Positions 33,025 to 41,700 of a stretch of DNA of 54,144 bases are shown here, in pieces. The position numbers were made by a program, and so were the translations under genes. The notes beneath the pieces were generated by a model, which saw only the letters and a list, made by a program, of their open reading frames with translations, was not told where the DNA came from and did no database searches. The stretch is taken from assembly GCA_900541345.1 (NCBI GenBank), contig UQJE01000008.1, positions 1 through 54,144 on the forward strand. Reading direction: 5' to 3'. Origin of the DNA: an uncultured Blautia sp. (lineage in GTDB: Bacteria; Bacillota; Clostridia; Lachnospirales; Lachnospiraceae). Within the stretch, counting starts at the first letter, position 1. Every line of letters starts with the position of its first letter.

Positions 33025-33051
33025 TCGCGCAAAGTTGAAGGAGGAGACAGA

Positions 33052-35049
33052 ATGAGAATTGCGTTGACAGGAAATCCCAATAGTGGAAAAACAACCATGT
33101 ACAATGCCCTCACGGGAAGAAACGAACGTGTTGGAAACTGGGCCGGCGTTACGGTAGAAAAGAAGGAGAGTCCGATCAAAAAAGGATATTTTGACGGAAC
33201 AGAAGAATTGATTGCGGTGGATTTGCCGGGAGCTTATTCTATGTCTCCGTTCACTTCGGAGGAAAGTATTACCAGCAGTTATGTAAAAAATGAAAATCCG
33301 GATGCGATCATCAATATTGTAGATGCGACCAACTTAAGCAGAAGTTTATTTTTTACAACGCAGCTTTTGGAGCTTGGGATTCCGGTAGTGGTAGCACTGA
33401 ACAAAAGTGACATTACAGAGAAGAAGAAAACGGAAATTGATGTAAACAAACTGGCAGATAAGCTGGGGTGTCCGGTAATTAAAACTGTATCTACCACTGC
33501 AGGACATGAGGGCTTAAAAGAAGTAGTGAATCAGGCTGCGGCATTAAAGGGATGTGGTCAGAAAGCACCTTATGTACAGGCGGATATTGACCTGCAGGAC
33601 AAAGCACAGGTGGAAGATGCGGATAGAAAACGTTTTGCGTTTGTAAATGAAATCGTAAAAGCGGTAGAAAAGAGAAAAGTTTTAACAAAAGAGAAAAATA
33701 AACAGGACAGCATTGATGCGGTACTTACCAATAAATTTATTGGGATTCCGATTTTTGCAGTAATTATGTTCGGTGTGTTTTACATATCACAGTCTACAGT
33801 CGGAACGTGGATTGCAGACTGGCTGGTTGGCTGGATTGAGACGTTCCAGGGCTGGGTTGCAGGATTAGTTGAGAATGCAAGTCCATTCCTTCAGGCTCTT
33901 CTGGTTGATGGAATCATTGGCGGAGTAGGCGCTGTTGTCGGCTTCCTGCCGCTTGTAATGGTTATGTACTTTCTGATTGCTCTTTTAGAGGACTGCGGAT
34001 ATATGGCCCGTGCCACAGTAGTTCTTGATCCGATTTTTAAGAGAGTCGGACTTTCCGGAAAATCTGTCATTCCAATGGTAATTGGAACAGGATGTGCGAT
34101 TCCGGGAATTATGGCCTGCCGTACAATCCGTAATGAAAGAGAAAGAAGAGCAACTGCAATGCTGACACCGTTCATGCCTTGTGGAGCAAAACTTCCGGTT
34201 ATCGCATTGTTTGCAGGCGCATTTTTCGCAGACGCTTCATGGGTAGGACCTACCATGTATCTGGTTGGAATCCTGCTGATCTTCCTGGGTGCATTGCTGG
34301 TGAAAAAGATTACAGGATATAAATATCGTAAATCTTTCTTTATTATTGAGCTTCCGGAATATAAGATTCCAAGCCTGAAACGGGCAACACTTTCCATGCT
34401 TTCCCGTGGTAAGGCATACATCGTGAAAGCGGGAACGATTATTTTAGTATGCAACACAGTGGTACAGATCATGCAGAGCTTTAACTGGCAGTTCCAGGTG
34501 GTAGAAGAAGGAATGGAACACACTTCAATCCTGGCATCGATTGCATCACCATTTGCAGTGCTTCTGATTCCTCTTGGATTCGGTGTATGGCAGCTTGCAG
34601 CAGCAGCGATTACTGGCTTTATTGCAAAAGAAAACGTAGTCGGTACACTTGCGGTTGTATATGGACTTACAAATTTTATTGATACAGATGAACTGGCACT
34701 TGTTGGCGGAGCAAATGAAGTAGCTATGGTCATGGGACTTACAAAAGTAGCGGCGCTTGCATATCTGATGTTCAATCTTTTTACGCCGCCTTGCTTTGCA
34801 GCTCTCGGCGCTATGAATTCGGAAATGCAGGATAGAAAATGGCTGTGGGGCGGTATTGCATTACAGTTATGTACCGGTTATACAGTTGCCTTTCTTGTAT
34901 ATCAGATTGGCACGCTGATTACGACAGGGGCAGTTGGAAGCGGCTTTGTTCCCGGACTGATCGCAGTAGCAGCATTTGCAGTGATATTGGTTGTATTGAT
35001 TCAGAGAAAAGAAAAAACGTTCAGTGCAGAATACCGTCTGCACGCATAA
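33052..35049 (+). CDS. feoB: Ferrous iron transporter FeoB
   Basis: 665 residues. N-terminal G-domain: G1 GNPNSGKTTMYNALTG (6-21), G2 region WAGVTVEKKE, G3 AVDLPGAYSMSPFTSEE, G4 VALNKSD, followed by a GDI-like helical domain. Then Gate repeats and about eight TM helices (from about 230): GCAIPGIMACRTIRNERERR, TAMLTPFMPCGAKLPVIALF with its Cys lining the pore, GVWQLAAAAITGFIAKENVV. It imports Fe2+ driven by GTP. GAAGGAGGAG before ATG. Followed by its Cys-rich partner gene and the ferrosome-like set. Confidence 0.97.
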   Translation: MRIALTGNPNSGKTTMYNALTGRNERVGNWAGVTVEKKESPIKKGYFDGTEELIAVDLPGAYSMSPFTSEESITSSYVKNENPDAIINIVDATNLSRSLFFTTQLLELGIPVVVALNKSDITEKKKTEIDVNKLADKLGCPVIKTVSTTAGHEGLKEVVNQAAALKGCGQKAPYVQADIDLQDKAQVEDADRKRFAFVNEIVKAVEKRKVLTKEKNKQDSIDAVLTNKFIGIPIFAVIMFGVFYISQSTVGTWIADWLVGWIETFQGWVAGLVENASPFLQALLVDGIIGGVGAVVGFLPLVMVMYFLIALLEDCGYMARATVVLDPIFKRVGLSGKSVIPMVIGTGCAIPGIMACRTIRNERERRATAMLTPFMPCGAKLPVIALFAGAFFADASWVGPTMYLVGILLIFLGALLVKKITGYKYRKSFFIIELPEYKIPSLKRATLSMLSRGKAYIVKAGTIILVCNTVVQIMQSFNWQFQVVEEGMEHTSILASIASPFAVLLIPLGFGVWQLAAAAITGFIAKENVVGTLAVVYGLTNFIDTDELALVGGANEVAMVMGLTKVAALAYLMFNLFTPPCFAALGAMNSEMQDRKWLWGGIALQLCTGYTVAFLVYQIGTLITTGAVGSGFVPGLIAVAAFAVILVVLIQRKEKTFSAEYRLHA

Positions 35050-35072
35050 AACAGCGGAAAGGATGGCAGAGT

Positions 35073-35252
35073 ATGGCAAATTTCCTGGTTATAGGTATTA
35101 TATTGTTAATTGTGGGTATTGCAGTTACTTATATATGGAAGGCAAAAAAAAGCGGAGCCAAATGTATCGGCTGTCCGTCAGCAGGAGGGTGTTCCGGGAA
35201 AGACGGGCACACCGGATGTAATTGCAAATGCCATAGTGCAGAAAATAAGTAA
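35073..35252 (+). CDS. FeoB-associated Cys-rich membrane protein
   Basis: 59 residues from ATG 35073 (GGAAAGGATGG before it). One TM helix (ANFLVIGIILLIVGIAVTYI), then a cytoplasmic basic tail with the pattern KCIGCPSAGGCSGKDG, then GCNCKCHSAENK: seven Cys and a His. This is the FeoB_associated family (PF12669-type), always found behind feoB in Clostridia and thought to replace FeoC. The Cys pattern could bind Fe2+ or an iron-sulfur cluster; not proven. Confidence 0.92.
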   Translation: MANFLVIGIILLIVGIAVTYIWKAKKSGAKCIGCPSAGGCSGKDGHTGCNCKCHSAENK

Positions 35253-35257
35253 GGTTA

Positions 35258-35298
35258 AAAAGAGCCTGCACCTGTGGAAAAGGTGTGGGCTTTCTTTT
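35258..35298 (+). terminator. Terminator of the feo operon
   Basis: AGCCTGCACCT and AGGTGTGGGCT pair around TGTGGAAA, then TTCTTTT. Confidence 0.8.
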
Positions 35299-35327
35299 AA
35301 TAAAAAAACAGGAAATGAGGTGATAGG

Positions 35328-35408
35328 TTGAAACAGCATAGGTTTTGGGCATGGGCAATGATAGGTTGTCTCGTTATGCTATTCTATACCGGAAAGAAAC
35401 ACAAATAA
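35328..35408 (+). CDS. 26-residue membrane peptide ahead of the iron P-type ATPase set
   Basis: TTG start at 35328 behind GAGGTGA (35317-35323). Peptide MKQHRFWAWAMIGCLVMLFY ending TGKKHK: short basic start, one hydrophobic helix, basic end. It resembles the small DUF6219-type proteins (KxHKFWAxxA...YTGxK) that precede heavy-metal ATPases in gut Clostridia, from memory. It is probably the first gene of the set. Confidence is limited by its length and the TTG start. Confidence 0.6.
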   Translation: MKQHRFWAWAMIGCLVMLFYTGKKHK

Positions 35409-35443
35409 ACAATCACACAGAAGAATAAAAAAGGAGAATATAT

Positions 35444-35740
35444 ATGGATATTTTAAAATTTAAGAATGTTGCTTTGTTTGCCGGAGGGGTATTATTTGGT
35501 ACAGCGGGAGTGAAACTCCTTTCAAGCAGAGATGCAAAAAATGTATATGTAAAAGGAACCGCAGCTGTTCTCAGAGCAAAGGATTGTTTGATGAAGACAG
35601 CAGAGACAGTTCAGGAAAATGCAGAAGATATTCTGGCAGAGGCAAAACAGATCAACGAAGAACGTGCGGCAGAAGAAGAGGCTGCGGTACAGGAGGATAT
35701 TAATCTGGATAACACAGGTTCTGAGACAGAGGAAGTATAA
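35444..35740 (+). CDS. DUF6110-type membrane protein, FezA-like candidate
   Basis: 98 residues; AAAAAGGAG before ATG. One Gly-rich N-terminal TM helix with small-residue spacing (KNVALFAGGVLFGTAGVKLL), then RDAKNVYVKGTAAVLRAKDC, an amphipathic helix LMKTAETVQENAEDILAEAK, and a very acidic C-terminal tail (EERAAEEEAAVQEDINLDNT). Its stop directly abuts the start of the P-type ATPase (35741), so the pair is translationally coupled. The G-x-x-x-G-rich helix and partnership with a P1B-6-type ATPase fit FezA-type ferrosome membrane proteins; the acidic tail could bind iron. The assignment to FezA is inference. Confidence 0.65.
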   Translation: MDILKFKNVALFAGGVLFGTAGVKLLSSRDAKNVYVKGTAAVLRAKDCLMKTAETVQENAEDILAEAKQINEERAAEEEAAVQEDINLDNTGSETEEV

Positions 35741-37828
35741 TTGAAATTTATGATTAAGCATGAGATTCCGGGGAGAATCCGTATTCATGTGGCGCAAAAG
35801 CAGATGTCTTATCAGGAGGCAGATGCATTATTGTATTATCTGAATACGCTGGAATATATCACGCAGGCAAAGGTTTATAGAAGGACGGCCGATGCCTGCG
35901 TTTGCTTTACGGGGAAGAGAGAGCCGGTGATTCAGGCTCTGCGAGAGTTCCGATATACGTCTGTAAAAGTTCCGGATGAAGTTTTTGCAAATTCCGGAAG
36001 AAAAATAAATGATGCTTATCAGGAAAAGCTGATTGGCAAAGTGTTGTTTCACTATGCAGGGAAACTTCTTTTGCCATATCCGGTCAGAAAAGCAGTAATT
36101 TTGTGTAAGGCTCTGCATTATTTGAAAGAAGGCTGGAAGAGTCTTGCTAAGAAAAAACTGGAAGTATCCGTATTAGATGCCACTGCGATCGGTGTCTCAA
36201 TTATGCGCGGAGATATAAGAACAGCATCGTCTGTTATGTTTTTGCTTGGTCTGGGAGAGACATTGGAAGAGTGGACGCATAAAAAATCAGTGGGAGATCT
36301 GGCGCGCAGCATGTCCTTAAATACTGCAAAAGTCTGGATGAAGAGCGGAGAGCAGGAAGTACTTGTCGATTCTGGAAAAATCAAGGAAGGTGACACGATT
36401 ATAGTGCATATGGGGAATGTTGTTCCTTTTGACGGGATTGTGTCTGAGGGAGAAGGAATGGTCAATCAGTCTTCTATTACAGGCGAACCGCTTCCGGTTT
36501 TGAAGAAAGAGGGCGGATATGTATATGCAGGGAGTGTGTTGGAAGAAGGAGAACTTATCTGTACGGTAAAAAAAGCAGGCGGCGCTTCGCGGTATGAGAA
36601 AATTGTAGAAATGATCGAAGAATCTGAGAAATTAAAATCTTCGGTAGAAGGCAGGGCAGAAAAACTTGCAGACAGATTGGTTCCGGTTACCTTTGCAGGA
36701 ACAGCGCTCACATGGCTTCTTACAAGAAATATTGCGAAAGCTCTGGCTGTACTCATGGTAGATTTTTCCTGTGCCTTAAAGCTTACAATGCCGCTCACTG
36801 TATTATCTGCAATCCGTCAGGCAGGTACTTATGATATTACCGTGAAAGGCGGTAAATTTTTAGAAGCGGTTGCGGAAGCAGAAACGATTGTACTGGATAA
36901 AACGGGGACGCTTACGGAAGCAAGACCAACTGTGAAAATGATTGTTCCTTTCTGTGAAGAAAGCGAAAATGAGCTGCTCCGCATAGCGGCCTGTCTGGAG
37001 GAACATTTTCCGCATTCTATGGCAAAAGCCGTTGTGGCAGCAGCAAAACAGGCAGGACTTGAGCATGAAGAAATGCACTCGAAAGTGGAGTATATAGTAG
37101 CACATGGTATATCTTCCGGTATAGGAGAAAAACGTGTTCTTATCGGAAGCGCTCATTTTATTTTTGAAGATGAAAAATGTATAATCCCAGAAAAATATCA
37201 GGAACAATTCGACGGTCTTCCAACAGAATATTCTCACTTATATATGGCGATTGATGGTGTTCTTTCAGCGGTAATATGCATCGAAGATCCTTTGCGCCGG
37301 GAAAGTGCCGGTGTGATATGTGCTTTAAGAGAAGCGGGATTTCGGAAAATTGTTATGATGACAGGGGATAGTGAGCGTACAGCAGCAGTGATTGCGAAAA
37401 AAGTAGGCGTTGATGAATATTATTCGGAAGTGCTTCCGGAGGATAAAGCCGGATTTATCGAGAAGGAAAAAGCAAAAGGAAAGAAAGTTCTTATGGTAGG
37501 GGACGGAGTCAACGATTCACCTGCACTCTCAGCGGCAGATGCAGGAATTGCAGTCAGTGACGGAGCTGAGCTTGCAAGGGAAATTGCGGATATTACAATT
37601 TCAGCAGAGAATCTGTATCAGATTGTGCGGTTAAAGTATCTGAGCCATGCAATGATGAAGCGGATAAATAGAAATTACAGGGAGATTGTAGGAATTAATA
37701 CACTGCTCATTTTGTTAGGAGTAGGAGGAGTGATACAGCCGACTGCTACTGCAATGCTGCATAATATTTCTACCATAGCGATTGGTTTGAAAAGCATGAA
37801 AAATCTTCCGGAAACTGAAGAAATTTAA
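35741..37828 (+). CDS. P1B-type heavy-metal ATPase, FezB-like (P1B-6) candidate
   Basis: 695 residues from TTG 35741 (AGAGGAAG at 35728-35735 fits it; ATG 35750 is too far). N-terminal ferredoxin-like domain with HEIPGRIRIHVAQKQMSYQE: Arg-rich and without CxxC. ATPase core: actuator TGEP (SSITGEPLPVLKKEGG), TM4 motif DFSCALKLTMPLTV (about 341) in place of CPC/CPH/SPC, phosphorylation site LDKTGTLTEARP (Asp about 386), N-domain LEEHFPHSMAKAV, P-domain MTGDSERTAAVIAKKVGVDE, MVGDGVNDSPALSAADAG. The SCALKL motif with a GRIRI N-terminus marks the subgroup that includes FezB of ferrosomes, which loads Fe into the organelle. Iron is inferred from the Feo neighbourhood. Confidence 0.85.
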   Translation: MKFMIKHEIPGRIRIHVAQKQMSYQEADALLYYLNTLEYITQAKVYRRTADACVCFTGKREPVIQALREFRYTSVKVPDEVFANSGRKINDAYQEKLIGKVLFHYAGKLLLPYPVRKAVILCKALHYLKEGWKSLAKKKLEVSVLDATAIGVSIMRGDIRTASSVMFLLGLGETLEEWTHKKSVGDLARSMSLNTAKVWMKSGEQEVLVDSGKIKEGDTIIVHMGNVVPFDGIVSEGEGMVNQSSITGEPLPVLKKEGGYVYAGSVLEEGELICTVKKAGGASRYEKIVEMIEESEKLKSSVEGRAEKLADRLVPVTFAGTALTWLLTRNIAKALAVLMVDFSCALKLTMPLTVLSAIRQAGTYDITVKGGKFLEAVAEAETIVLDKTGTLTEARPTVKMIVPFCEESENELLRIAACLEEHFPHSMAKAVVAAAKQAGLEHEEMHSKVEYIVAHGISSGIGEKRVLIGSAHFIFEDEKCIIPEKYQEQFDGLPTEYSHLYMAIDGVLSAVICIEDPLRRESAGVICALREAGFRKIVMMTGDSERTAAVIAKKVGVDEYYSEVLPEDKAGFIEKEKAKGKKVLMVGDGVNDSPALSAADAGIAVSDGAELAREIADITISAENLYQIVRLKYLSHAMMKRINRNYREIVGINTLLILLGVGGVIQPTATAMLHNISTIAIGLKSMKNLPETEEI

Positions 37829-37834
37829 AAAGTA

Positions 37835-37872
37835 AAGGCAACGGCAGCTATTGAGATGACCGTTGTCTTTTT
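37835..37872 (+). terminator. Terminator after the P-type ATPase
   Basis: AAGGCAACGG (37835-37844) pairs with CCGTTGTCTT (37860-37869), then TTTC. Confidence 0.75.
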
Positions 37873-37919
37873 CTGTAAAAAGTTCACACTTATTTCAGAC
37901 TTATCACACCTTCAGGGAA

Positions 37920-37956
37920 TTGAAGAAAAATCTCTGGAATGCTATACTGAGTATAG
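37920..37956 (+). promoter_or_regulatory. Promoter with palindromic operator for the ABC/FtsX pair
   Basis: TTGAAG (37920-37925), 17 bases, TATACT (37943-37948). The -10 lies in a perfect 15-base palindrome CTATACT-G-AGTATAG (37942-37956), which could be a repressor site. No matching regulator gene is adjacent. Confidence 0.55.
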
Positions 37957-38010
37957 AATGAAGTACAATGCAAAAAAAGACATTATAAATCTTCCACAGG
38001 AGTGAAAAAT

Positions 38011-38727
38011 ATGGGTGAACGAAAAGAAGACTATGTGAAACTTGAGAACGTTTCTAAAATATACGGTTCCAAAGAAGTAAAGATTGTGGCAGTAGATGAA
38101 ATCAGCTTTCAGATTGCAGAAGGAGAGTTTGTTGTAATTGTAGGTCCAAGCGGCGCGGGCAAAACTACGGTTTTGAATATTCTTGGAGGAATGGACAAGG
38201 CCACAAGCGGCAAAGTTTTGGTAGACGGACACGACATTGCGGGATATACAAACAAACAGCTTACTGCATACAGAAGAGAGGACATAGGATTTGTTTTCCA
38301 GTTTTATAATCTTGTACCAAATCTTACAGCGCTGGAAAATGTAGAGCTTGCGCTTCAGATATGCAAAAATCCGCTGGATGCAAAGACTGTGCTTTCTGAG
38401 GTGGGATTAAAAGACCGTCTGGGAAATTTCCCGGCGCAGCTTTCCGGTGGAGAGCAGCAGAGAGTTTCCATTGCAAGAGCTCTTGCAAAAAATCCAAAGC
38501 TTCTTTTGTGCGATGAGCCGACAGGAGCCCTTGATTATCAGACTGGAAAGGCAATTTTAAAGCTCCTTCAGGATATGTGCCGAGAGAAAGGAATGACAGT
38601 GATTGTCATCACCCATAACTCTGCGCTTACCCCTATGGCAGACAGAGTAATAAAAATTAAAAATGGAAAAGTTTCCAGAATGACTTTAAATGATAACCCC
38701 ACACCGGTAGAAGAAATTGAGTGGTAG
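38011..38727 (+). CDS. ABC transporter ATP-binding protein (MacB/LolD type)
   Basis: 238 residues from ATG 38011 (AGGAG at 37998-38002; an earlier GTG overlaps that site). Walker A IVGPSGAGKTTVLNILGGM, Q-loop FVFQFYNLVPNLTALENVEL, signature LSGGEQQRVSIARAL, Walker B LLLCDEPTGALD, switch His VIVITHNSAL. MacB/LolD-family ATPases work with FtsX-type permeases as mechanotransmission machines that act on outer-face substrates. The large permease follows after 9 bases. Promoter with palindrome at 37920. Confidence 0.95.
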   Translation: MGERKEDYVKLENVSKIYGSKEVKIVAVDEISFQIAEGEFVVIVGPSGAGKTTVLNILGGMDKATSGKVLVDGHDIAGYTNKQLTAYRREDIGFVFQFYNLVPNLTALENVELALQICKNPLDAKTVLSEVGLKDRLGNFPAQLSGGEQQRVSIARALAKNPKLLLCDEPTGALDYQTGKAILKLLQDMCREKGMTVIVITHNSALTPMADRVIKIKNGKVSRMTLNDNPTPVEEIEW

Positions 38728-38736
38728 GTGAAGAAT

Positions 38737-41700
38737 ATGAAAGCATTACATAAAGATTTCTGGATGGAAATACGAAAGAACAAAGCAAGATTTATTTCTA
38801 TTTTTCTGATTGTGGCGCTGGGAGTTGCCTTTTTCTCAGGGATTCAGGCGGCATCTCCTGACATGCGTTTTTCCGGGGACGCCTACTATGACGAATCCCG
38901 TCTTATGGATTTAAAAGTAGTGGGGACGCTTGGTCTTACAGAAGAGGATGTGGAAGCTCTCAAAAAAATAGAGGGTGTGGAAAGTGCGGAGGGCGCTTAC
39001 GGAACAGACGTAATATGTGGAGAGGGAGAGGATCAGAAGGTACTCCATGTGGAATCCCTCAATAAAAGTGTGAATCAGATTAAGGTGCAAAAAGGAAAAA
39101 TCCCGGAAAAAAAAGGAGAGATTTTTCTTGATAGGGAGTATGCGCTGGCTAGGGGATATGAGGTAGGAGATTCCATAAAACTGAAACAGGAGGAAGAGGG
39201 ACTTCTCCTGGAAGAAAATTATACTGTTTGCGGAATCGGTACAAGTCCTCTTTATATTTCGTTTAACAGGGGAAATACAACCCTTGGCTCCGGTGAAATC
39301 AGCGGTTTTGCCTATGTGGTCCCGGAAGATTTTGATCAGGAGGTTTACACACAGATTTATCTTCGTTTTCATGGCTCCGAAGATCTTACGAGTTATACAG
39401 ATGCTTACGACAATCTGATTGAAAAGGTACAGGGCACTGTGGAAGGAATCGAGAAGGAACGGTGCGAAATCCGATATAATGATGTAAAAGAAGAGGCGGA
39501 GGATGCTTTAAAAGAAGCGGAAAAAGAGCTAAAAGACGGAGAAAAAGAATTAAAAGACGGGAAAAAGGAGTTAAAAGACGGAGAAAAAGAGTTTGCCGAT
39601 GCAAAGAAGGAAGTAGAGGACGGAGAAAAAGAGCTTGCTGATGCAAAGAAGAAGATTTCCGATGGGCAGGAACAGCTGGAGACTGCGAAAAATCAGGCGG
39701 CAGACGGGCAGAGTCAGTTAAATGCAGCAAAAGAAAAAATAAGCGCCGGCTGGACAGAATTTCATGCAAATCAGGATAAAGTAAATGCAGGAAAAAAAGA
39801 GCTTGCCAGTGCAAAAGAAGAACTTGCCAAAGGAAAAAAAGAGCTTGCAGAGGGAAAGAAGACTCTGGAAGAGCAGAAAAAGAATCTGGAAGATAAACAG
39901 AAAGAAATTGAGGCAGGAAAGGCAGCCATTCCCGCTGCAAGAGAAGAGTTAAACACACAGAAACAGATGTGTGAGGAAGGGCTAAAAGCTGTGGAAGCAG
40001 GAGAGGCAGAGCTTTCGAAAGGAGAGGCTGCGCTTTCTGGTTTAAAAGAACAGCTTTCGGGACTTACAAGCCAGTATGACAGTTTACATACCGAGCTTCA
40101 GAATGTGCAGGCACAGCTTTCGACAGTACGAAGCCAGTATGAGGAGGCAGTAAACAGCGGAACAGCAGCAGAGGAAGAACTGAATGCTCTTTTAAATCAG
40201 ATTTCTGTTTTGGAGGAGAAGGAAGGAAGCCTTTCTGTCCAGGCGGAGACGCTTCGTTCTCAGGTGGAGACTTTGAAAGCGACAGTCACCGAGACGGAGC
40301 AGACGATTACTGCGCAGAAACAGACCTTTGCACAAAAAAGGGCAGAGCTGGAAGGAGCACTTTCTGAGATTTCTTCAGGCCTTATTTCTCTTGAAGAAAA
40401 AGAACAGCAGTTAATGCAGGCAGAGAAACAGATTCAGGCAGGACAGAAAGAAATTGAAAAAGGATTTGCCCAGCTGAAAAAACAGGAAGAAAAACTTCCG
40501 GCAGCAGAGGAGGAAATCAGCAAAAACGAAAAACTTCTGGAAGAGAGCCAGAAACAGCTTGATGCAGCAGAAAAAACACTTTCAGAAGGACAGAGCGAAC
40601 TAGATGCGCAGGCTGAAAAGCTTGCTGCTGCATGGAGTCAGATTTCTGAAAGTGAAAAAACACTTTCGGAAGGACAGGCGGAGATTGCTGCAAATGAAAA
40701 GAAAATCTCTGACGGAGAAAAGGAAATAGAAGAAAACGAAAAGAAGCTTTCCGACGGCAAAAAGGAAATAGAAGAAAACGAAAAGAAGCTTGAGGATGCC
40801 AGAAAAGAGATAGAAGACGGAGAAAAAGAGCTGGCAGATGGAAAAAAAGAGTATGAAGACGCAAAAAAAGAGATAGAGGAATTGGAAGAGCCGGAATGGC
40901 TCATTACTGACAGAAACGATCTTCCGGAATATTCGGATTACGGAGATAATGCAGACAGAATTCGAAATATCGGTCAGGTTTTTCCTGTTATTTTCTTTTT
41001 GGTGGCGGCGCTTATCAGTCTTACAACCATGACGAGAATGGTGGAGGATCAGAGAACCCAGATCGGAACTTTAAAGGCACTCGGTTACAGTAAGTTTGCC
41101 ATTATGTCAAAATACATAAATTATGCACTGCTTGCAACTGTGGGAGGAAGCATCTGCGGAGTTCTCATCGGAGAAAAAGTCCTTCCGTATATTATTATAT
41201 CGGCTTATGGCATTATGTATCACAACATGGCATCAAATCTTCAGATTCATTATGAGTTTACATATGCTGTGACGGCATCTGTGGATGCAGTTGTGTGTAC
41301 ACTTGGCGCAACTTTATTTTCCTGCTACAGGGAGCTTTCAGAAACGCCGGCTTCTCTTATGAGACCGCCTGCGCCAAAAGAAGGAAAGAGAGTACTTCTG
41401 GAGAGGATTACGTTCTTCTGGAAGCATTTAAGCTTCTCATGGAAGTCTACACTTCGAAATCTGTTTCGCTATAAAAAACGCCTTTTTATGACGATTTTCG
41501 GGATTGCGGGAAGTATGGCTCTTATGCTTGTTGGATTCGGTATTCAGGATTCTATTATGGATATTGCGCTTCGGCAGTATTCTAAACTGCAGCATTATGA
41601 CGGAACCATTATCAGTGATGAAGATGCAGGGAAAAAAGAACGGGAAGAGCTGGAAAAATTCCTTCAGGAAGATGAAAGGATTTCACGGTATACAGATGTA

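Noticed and set aside
33891..34775. Minus-strand frame of 294 codons inside feoB
   Set aside because: Antisense shadow of the TM region; feoB is intact on the plus strand.
39523..39680. CRISPR-like repeats
   Set aside because: The periodicity is 21 bases in frame with the heptads of a coiled coil, without spacers; it is coding repetition.
39386..39958. Minus-strand frame of about 190 codons opposite the coiled coil, Leu/Pro/Phe/His-rich
   Set aside because: Composition mirrors the AAA/GAA/GAG-rich coiled-coil sequence; no start signal. Same for frames near 40517-40904.
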